The notes under the pieces were generated by a model. It worked only from the letters and a program-made list of their open reading frames with translations. It ran no database searches and was not told where the DNA came from. A DNA stretch of 64,000 nucleotides from Warburgia ugandensis (taxonomy: Eukaryota > Streptophyta > Magnoliopsida > Canellales > Canellaceae): assembly GCA_035236585.1 (NCBI GenBank), contig CP141139.1:19050990-19114989 (forward strand), given 5' to 3'. The stretch's first letter is position 1. Each line of letters begins with the position of its first letter. The position numbers were made by a program, and so were the translations under genes. This document shows, in pieces, positions 23,901-32,900 of this stretch.

Positions 23901-26900
23901 GTAAGCAAAGTAGGTCTAATTCCTATAGGACTATACCTTTGTCTTAAGACAGTAAGACTGGGCTGCAAAACAAGTCTGCTGACACACTGAGTTGGAAAGT
24001 CACTCTCTTATATAACCTGTGAGAAAGTGACTGGGTTTGAGAGGGTTAAGGACTACCCATCTTGTCTTGACTTTACGGACATTTATAAGGCCCCGGATTC
24101 TACCCACACTAATCCACAAGTGAGTTTACCCTTAGTTAGTTTCCCCAGATTTCGCTGCATGCTTTCGTTATTTGGGAGCTCCACACAGGCAGAGTTGAAG
24201 GGTATTTCGGTCGCAACAAGTCTATTGCTCTGATGGAGGATATCTACTGGCCTAACTTGCGAAAGGATGTGGTTAAGAAACTCAAGCAATGTCGCACCTG
24301 CCAAATGAACATTGGTCCTTATACTTCATTGCCAGTGTCATATACTCTCTGGCAGGTTATTAGTATGGACTTCGTGCTTGGACTCCCTCTCACAATTAGA
24401 AAACACGATTCCATCTTTGTGGTAGTGGATCCTTTTTTTTGTTTCCAAAATAGCCCACTTCATTTCCTGCTCCAAGACTTCTACTACCTCAAAGATGGCA
24501 AGGTTTTTCTTTTCCAAGGTGGGCCCGCCTTCATGGTTCGCAGAAAGTGTTTGACTATGATGTTAGATTCACCATTTGTTTCTGGAAGACACTGTTGCAC
24601 ATGATACTATACTCCAGTTTTTGACTACTTATCACCCTGAGATGGATGGACAAACTGAAGTAATTAATTGCAGCTTAGGTAACTTGTTGAGGAACTTAGT
24701 TAGAGTGTGTGCATGATTATGACTAGATTCTCCCTATAGCCAAGTTTGCTTATAATAGATCAATTAATAGGATCACAGAAAACAGTCCATCCCAAGCAGT
24801 TACATGCTACCAACCTAGTACACCTGTTGACTTCGTCTCCAGTGGACATTACACAGAGACCATCTGAGTATGAATTATCATTTGCACAGCATATTCATTC
24901 ATTACATGCAGATATTAGAAAAAAAATTGAGGCAAGTAATATAAAATATAATGCCCTTGCTAATGCCTACTGAAGAGCCCAGAACTTTAATATTAAAGAT
25001 TACGTGATGGTCAAGGGAGCATTTTCCTTCACATGTGGCCAAGAAACTACATGCCTAAGATGTTAGTCCCTATAAGATCCTCCAAAAATTTGGGGACAAT
25101 GCTTATGAGCTGGACTTTTCTCTTGACCTGCTGATACTCTAATGTGGAAGATTAGGTACCAAACTTGAACCCCACAGTTGTGGCATCCCATACTATCCCC
25201 CTTTCATCAGTCCCCAAACCCTCCCATGTATCCTTTCCCTTTAACACTACCACCTATCCTACTATACCCATAGCCAAAGACGAGGACAAGGCTATTATGG
25301 ATGAGCAACAGGCCTTGACTTGATATGAAGGATTTCAAAAATACTTGGTGAAGTGGAAGGGGTGCCCTTGGATGACCAAGACAGAGCTATAGAAAGTAAA
25401 TCTGGACATTTTAGACTATTATCACATGTTCACTAGAGATGGCATTTCTTCATCAGCTACAGCAGCTAATCTGCATTAGGGTGACAACAACATGGACTGA
25501 AAACATTGCTTACATCTCAGTCACTTTGGTTCGATGATAGCTGCATAATGGTGTTACTAGGAAATGCTGAGCAGCGGCTTTTGCTCTCCCCAAACTCATG
25601 GATAAGTTTTTCCTCCATGAGGGAGAGTCATGTGGACATCAAGCCCGGTCTAGTCTTAGGCCCATCCTAAGCTTAGCTCTAACAAGGCCCTTGATGGAAT
25701 CAAGACCAGGATGGGCCAAGACCAGGTCAAATCAATTTTTAAGTCTACATTTGGCAGTAATGTGAATGGGCATGTCCCCCTATGTTTTATAAAATTTGAT
25801 TTATTTCCTTAGTTGTTAGGATAACTCCGCCAATGCCGGTCCCAAGCCCGGATAAAAAAGGAGGAGGGTCTTGCGTCAGGTGCCAGCCGGCAAGGGGGAA
25901 GGTGAAGATGATTCTATTATTTCTTTCTTACAAATGAATATGCATTTGTATATTAGTTTGTGAGGAAGAAATGAGAATCATCTCCAATTTTCTTAAAAGA
26001 TGGCAACCCTTGTATCGGTAGCCTGGCCGAAGGGGAAGTTGAAGATGATTCTATTATTTCTTTCTTACAAATAAATATACATTTGTATATTAGTTTGTGA
26101 GGGAGAAATGAAAATCATCTTCAGCTTCTAAAATATGGCCACCCTTGCGTAGCCAGCAAGCAAGGGTGAAGCTGAAGATGATTTTAATGATTTTAATGAT
26201 TGTAATGATTTTCATGATTTTAATGAAAATCATCTTCAGCTTTTAAAACTATGGCAACCCCAACATGACATGAATCGAAATCTGAAATTCCCTCAAGCTA
26301 GGGCGTTCCCCCATAAGCGACGCACTGCATCGGATCCAGGTGAGGTGAAAAATAGGCAAGGGTTGCTAGGGTGTTCTCCCGAAGCGACGCGCTACATCGG
26401 ATCCCGGGTGTAGTGAAAAATGGGCAAGGGCTGCTGGCGTCCTCGAAGCGACGCGGCGCATCGAACCCAGGTGCAGTGAAAAGTGGACATGGGTTCATAC
26501 CATGGAGGTCGAGAAGGGCGATAGTAAATAGGGAATCTCCAAATCATAAGATTCGCATCGCTACATGGAATATAGGGACATTGACAGGTAAGAGTTTGGA
26601 GTTAGTAGACACGATAAAACGTAGGAGAGTCAACATCGCTTGTATCCAAGAAACTAAGTGGAAAGGGGCTAAAGCTAGAGAAATAGATGGGTATAAATTA
26701 TGGTACGTAGGAAAGGAAAATAATAGAAATGGCGTAGGAATAATAGTGGATAAGGAATTAAAGGATAAAGTTGTGGACGTTAAAAAGAATCGTTGATAGA
26801 ATAATAATAATAAAAATGATTCTAGGAGAGCAGATTATAAATATTATAAGTGCATATGCACCACAAGTAGGGCTACAAGATATAATTAAGAGACGCTTTT

Positions 26901-29900
26901 GGGAAGATATGGAGGGAGTCATGCAAGAAATTCCCAACACTGAGGGAATATTTATAGGAGCAGACTTAAATGGCCATGTAGGAAAAGATAAGGAAGGATA
27001 TGATAGAATACACGGAGGGTATGGTATAGGTGAACTAAACGAGATGGGGGAGAATATCCTCGATTTTGCTTTGTCATATAACCTATCCATTGCAAATACA
27101 CTCTTTAAGAAGAGGGATGAACACTTAATAACCTTTAAAAGTGGACTTCATAAAAGCCAAATAGACTTTTTTCTACTTAGGGAATAATGAACGATCTATA
27201 TGTAAGGATTGTAAGGTGATACCCTGAGAGTTTAACCTCACAACATAGGTTAATGGTTATGGATATTCATATCAAAAGATGGAGTAAAAGAACCGAACTT
27301 AATCCACATCCAAAAACTAAGTGGTGGAACTTAAAAGGAGAGAAAATAACCTCATTCAAAAATAAGTTGATGGTAGAAGGAAATTGGAATTATGAAACAG
27401 AGTAAATACCATGTGGACTAATATGGCTGAGTCCATTAAGAAAGTGGCAAAAGATGTCTTAGGAGTATCTAAAGGTAAAAGGCTATTAACAAAGGAAACA
27501 TGGTGGTGGAATGAAACAAAGGTAAAAAGCTATTAAAGAAAAAACGAATGCATTTTAAAGCATGGCGTAAGATTAGAAATAATGAAAACTATGAACAATA
27601 TAAGAATGCTAAAAACGTGCTAAGAGAATAGTAAGTGAGGCTAAACTTAAAGCATATGATGAGCTCTATAATAGACTAGGAACAAGAGAAGGTGAGAAAG
27701 ATGTGTTTAAACTTGAAGGTAAGAGAAACGTAAGAGTAAGGACTTAGAGCATGTTAGGTGCATTAGAAGCGATGATCAAAGGGTATTAGTCAAAGACGCC
27801 GAGATCAAACAAAGGTGGGAAATCTACTTCCAAAAATTGCTAAATGACAATGGCCCCGAGAATAGAGGAATTGAAAATACTATAAATCTAAATAACACTT
27901 GGATATTATAGATATGAACGTGGGATTAAAATGCTTGAAGTAAAAGAGGCCTTGAGAAAGATGAAATTAGGAAAGGCCATGGGGCACGATGGTATACCAA
28001 TAGAGGTTTGGAAGCATATGGGAGATATTGGGGTAGTTTGGTTGACCAAGTTGTTTAACAAGATTATAAAATCAAAGAAAATGCCCGATGAGTGGAGGAA
28101 AAGCTCTATTGTACCAATCTATAAGAATAAAGGAGACATTCAGAGTCGCACTAATTATCGAGGGATCAAACTTATGAGCCACACCATGAAACTTTTTGAA
28201 AGAGTGATTGAGAAGAGGCTACGACATGAAACAAGTGTATCGGAGAATCAGTTTGGTTTCATGCTGGGAGGTCTACCATGGAAGCTATTTTCTTACTAAG
28301 ACAATTAGTAGAGAAATATAGGGAGAGGAGAAAAAGACCTACACATGGTCTTTATTGACTTAGAGAAGGCTTATGATAGAGTCCCTGAGAGTTAATATGG
28401 AGGGTGTTAGGTGTTAAAGGGGTTTCTCAGAGGGTATATAGACATAATTAAAGATATGTATGAGGAGCAAGAGCATTAACAAATGTTAAGACCACTATAA
28501 GTATGGTACCGGTGATTTTCCCGTCACTTGTCGGATTGCACCAAGGATCGGCATTAAGTCCATACCTTTTCACATTAGTTATGGATGAGTTAACAAAACA
28601 TCTCGCATGAGGAGATTCCCCTGGTGCATGCTATTTGCGTGCGATATAGTCCTACTTGATGAGACGAGGGAGGGTGTCAACATAAAAGCTAGAGCTATGG
28701 AGAGAAGCAAGAGAATCGAAAGGATTTAAAATTAGCCGAACTAAGACAGAATATATGGAATGTAATTTTAGCAAGGAGAGTAGGAGTGGAGCACCTAGTC
28801 AAGATTGATAACCAAGAGGTCCCCATGAGAGACCACTTCCGATACTTAGAATCATTGATCCATGAGAGTGGAGAGATTGAGAGGAGGTTACCCGCAGAAT
28901 CCAAGCGGGTTGGAACAAATGGAGATGTGCATCGGGGGTTTTATGTGATCGGCGGGTGCCACTCAAACTAAAGGAAAATTCTATAGGATGGCTATAAGGC
29001 CGGCCATGCTCTATGGATCGAGTGTTGGGCGGTTAAGGAACATCATACTCATAAGTGAGTGTTGCGAAATGAGGATGTTGAGATGGATGAGTGGTAAGAC
29101 AAGAAAGGATAGAATTAGAAATGAAAATATTAGAAGAAATTTAGGGATAGCACCAATAGGTAACAAGATGAGGGAGATTAGACTTAGATGGTTTGGACAT
29201 GTTCAAAGGAGGCCAACAACGGCACCAGTTAGAAGGAGTGAGGCAATACAAGTTGAAGGTTCTAAAAGGGCAAGGGGAAGGCCCAAAAGAACGTGGATAG
29301 AAGTGGTGAGGAAAGATTTAAAAACTTTGGGACTAAATGAAGCCATGGTATTTAATAGAGTGGAATGGAGGAATAAGATTCATGTGGCCGACCCCTAATT
29401 GGGATAAGGTCTTGATGATGATGATGATGATGATGATTTCCTTAGTTGTTAGGATCTTTTTATTATGTAATCTATTTTATTTCTTCGTTGTTAGGATCAT
29501 TTTTAATATGTAGTCTCTCCAAGTAGGATTTCCTTTAAATAAGAAGATCCGTATTTTTTTATTATCTATCTCTCTAATCTTCAAGATTTGGGACCTCCAT
29601 AATTCTTAGGAGATCTTCATTTCTATAAGGAAATAAATCCTCTATATGTACCTTGAGTGTGTCACCTAGGAAAGGTAGTCTACATTTAAAATTTTTTTTG
29701 GTCTCTGTACTATTCTTATGCTGAATCAATAAGACCTCTGAAGATGGACAGTCTAGGCGGATGCCGACTTCCCTCCACCAGTGTTCTTTGACGTTGCCCT
29801 GTAGAAACGAGCTTATGCCAATTTAAAGCTGAAGATCTTTGTATCTTAACATAGAGTGGGTTATTTTCTTATTCTATATTGCTTAAGTTGCTTGACCCTA

Positions 29901-32900
29901 CCTTTGTTGTCTCTTTGAGCAAACCAACCTTCTACATTACTTTGATTGAACCAATCTACTATTCCCTTTGTTTTGCCACTTTCATATGCAGCCCTATCTG
30001 TAGGTACCTATGTAGTTAAAGGCATGCCTAGGCGCAAGGCGAAAGTTGTGCGCCTGGGAGAGTGCAAGTCGCAGTGGAAGAGAGAAGCGGTCGCCTAGGC
30101 GTGTGCCTGGGTGTGCCCCCAACTCCAGGACCAGTCTGTTTAGCCAGTAACTTATAAACATCTAATTTTTTTTCGTTTTTCATGTTCCAACCCTAATTTC
30201 GATATTCCAAATTGATGAGAAGGTGAAAACGACCATTCCTCTTTGATCTTTCACATATCTAAGCAAAAAAAGGTATGGATCTACGAATCTTAGCATTTTT
30301 CTACAATTTCTGTAAAAAACAGTACCGTTTTTTCAAAATTTTTGTTTTTTGTTCACTATTTTCCATAGATCTTGAAGGGTTCTTATTCTATATGTATAAA
30401 CAAACATTCCATTTGAGTTCTATACTTCTTTGCTCTAGATTTAAGTTTGTTTTTAGGTTTTTTACTTCTTTTTCAAAAAAATCAGTTATGAAAATATAAA
30501 AAGTCTTTGTTTTTTTGTATTTCTTCATTGAAACATATTTCTATCCACATATATAGCTTTTCCATGCTTGTGTCTTCATGTGTGATAATTTTTTTATCTT
30601 TTTTTTGTATTTTAGGGTTTTTTTTTCCTGAAAATAACAATTACGTAAATTGGATTTTTATTTATTTATATTTATTAGTTAAAACCTATACCTATCCACA
30701 TATACAGCTTTTCCATGCTTGTGTCTTCATGTGTGATGTATTTTTCATGCTTTTATTGCATTTTACTGTTATTTAAAAAAAAAATTTCTGAAAATAACAG
30801 TTACAGAAATTGGAAAAAAATGTTTTTTTTTTATTTTATTTATTAGTTAAAACGTATTCCTATTTACATATACAGCTTTCCCATGCTTGTGTCTTCATAT
30901 GTGATATATGTTTCATGCTGTTTTTGTATTTTTGGATTTTTTTCGAAAATACTAGTTACAAAAATTGGAAAAAAATTGTTTTTTTTATATTTATTAGTTA
31001 AAACATATGTCTATTCACATATATAGCTTTCCCATGCTTGTGTTTTCATATGTGATGTTTTTTTTATGCTGTTTTTCTATTTTGGAGTTTTTTTTTTTCT
31101 TTCAATTTTTACAAAAATAACAGTACTCACTCTTTTATGCTTTCTACATTTTAGGCCTAAAATTTAAAGATGTCATCATCAAGGGGTTCAACTTTAGATA
31201 CTTCAGCTATTTTTAGATCTGCAGACCCAGGGTGAGAGTATGGAGAGTTAAGAATTCGAGGTGAGAAGAACACAGTTTGGTGCAAATTGTGTGGAAACAA
31301 ATACAATGGTGGAATTTATAGGCTAAAACAACATTTAGCTAGGGGACATAGGAATGCTAAAAAATGCAGCAAGGGGACTCCTGATATATAAAAAAGAATA
31401 AGTGATTATATGAATGAGTCAAAAAAGAAGAAAGATGAAAGGGAGAGAATTATTATGGAGCAAACATGACCAGAAAATTTGTTTGGGATTCATGATGATT
31501 TTGAAGTTGTTAAAGGAGATGTTGAAATTGATATTGAGAGACACGCTGGTAGTAGTAGTGGCCCAAGCCCTAGTGAATTTGGTATAGGGAGCAACAAGAG
31601 GTCTAGGAGTGGAATAAAGGAACCTCTTGATATTCACTTTGCCCCTAATCCTAAGAAGGCTCCTTTGCATCAAGCAACAATAAATAATGTATATAAGGAG
31701 CTTAAAACCAGAGCATGTGATTACATTGCAAGATGGTTTTATGAGAATGACATTGCCTTCAATGCCGCTTGGTGCCAGTTATTTCAAACCATGTTTGAGG
31801 CAGCTGCACAGCATAGACTAGGTAAATGGTTTTCTTTTGTTTTTCTTTATATACTAGTACTTTTTATGCATATTTTTAAGTTAAAGAGTATTTAACTTCT
31901 TTTTTCTTTTTTTCTTTTTTTTCTATCTTAAGGTTTCAAGGCACCCTCTATGAGTTGAGGGTCCTCTTCTCAAAAAACAAGTTGCAAGGATGAATGAATT
32001 TGTAGAAGAATTGCAGAAAAGATTGGGCATGATACAGGTGCTCCATAATGCTAGATTGGTAGACCGATGGAAAGGGTCGCACCTTAATCAATTTTTTGGT
32101 AAAGTGTCCAGCTGGGATAGTTTTTCTAAAATCAATTGATGGATTTGAGCTTGTAAAGAGCTCAAATTTGATTGTTAAAATGTTGGATGACATCATAGAT
32201 GACGTTGGAGAAGAAAACATTGTCCAGGTAATCCCTCCTCTTAATCTTAGTTAAGTTTTTCATTAAAAAATTTAATATTTAAAAGTTTTAATATTTACTC
32301 ATGAATTCCATTGCCTATTACATATCATCACAGACAATGCGTCAAATTATGTAGCTGTAGGAAGATGCTTACAAATAAGAAGGAAGCATCTATTTTGGTC
32401 ACCCTGTGCAGCTCATTGTGTTGACTTGATGTTGGAGGATATTGGCAAATTGCCAAAAGTGAAGCATGATATGAAACAAGCAAAGGTAATGACTATTTTC
32501 ATCTACAGTCACACTCATGTCCTTCATTTGATGAGAACGATGACCAAGCAAAGAGATTTAGTTAGGCCTGCTATCACTTGTTTCGCCACAAACTTCTTGA
32601 GTTTAGAGAGTATCTATAATGTCAGGGCAGAATTGAGAGAGATGTTCGATTGTCAGGCATGGAGTACCAGCAAATGGAGCAATAAGCTAGGTGGACAAAG
32701 AGTGCAGAATATTGTTAGCCTCAGCTCCTTTTGGAATAATATTCTATTTTGTTTGAAGATAATGGCACCACTTGTGGAGGTGTTTAGGCTTGTGGATACT
32801 GAAGAGAAGCCTGCAATTGGTTATATATACGAGGCCATCACAAAAGCTAAGGAAAAGATTATAGCAAATCTAAAAGATAATGAGCAACAGGCTGGCCATA

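Larger units (their letters stand above)
25823..29435 (+). mobile_element. RTE-clade LINE, complete length, with 20-bp target duplication
   Basis: A non-LTR retrotransposon of the plant RTE clade. ATTTCCTTAGTTGTTAGGAT is repeated exactly at 25803-25822 and 29436-29455, so both ends are defined. The 5' part holds AAGCCCGGATAAAAAAGGAG, three hairpin units and three 67-bp units. Coding covers about 26371-29398. The 3' end is the clade's short tail, a GAT repeat at 29413-29435, rather than poly-A. The element is inserted in the chromovirus remnant, inside NACA intron 2 and antisense to the gene. Confidence 0.92.

Noticed and set aside
25900..26245. Possible CRISPR-like array because of spaced repeats
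   Set aside because: The units are imperfect hairpins in a LINE leader in plant DNA, with no spacer pattern and no cas genes.
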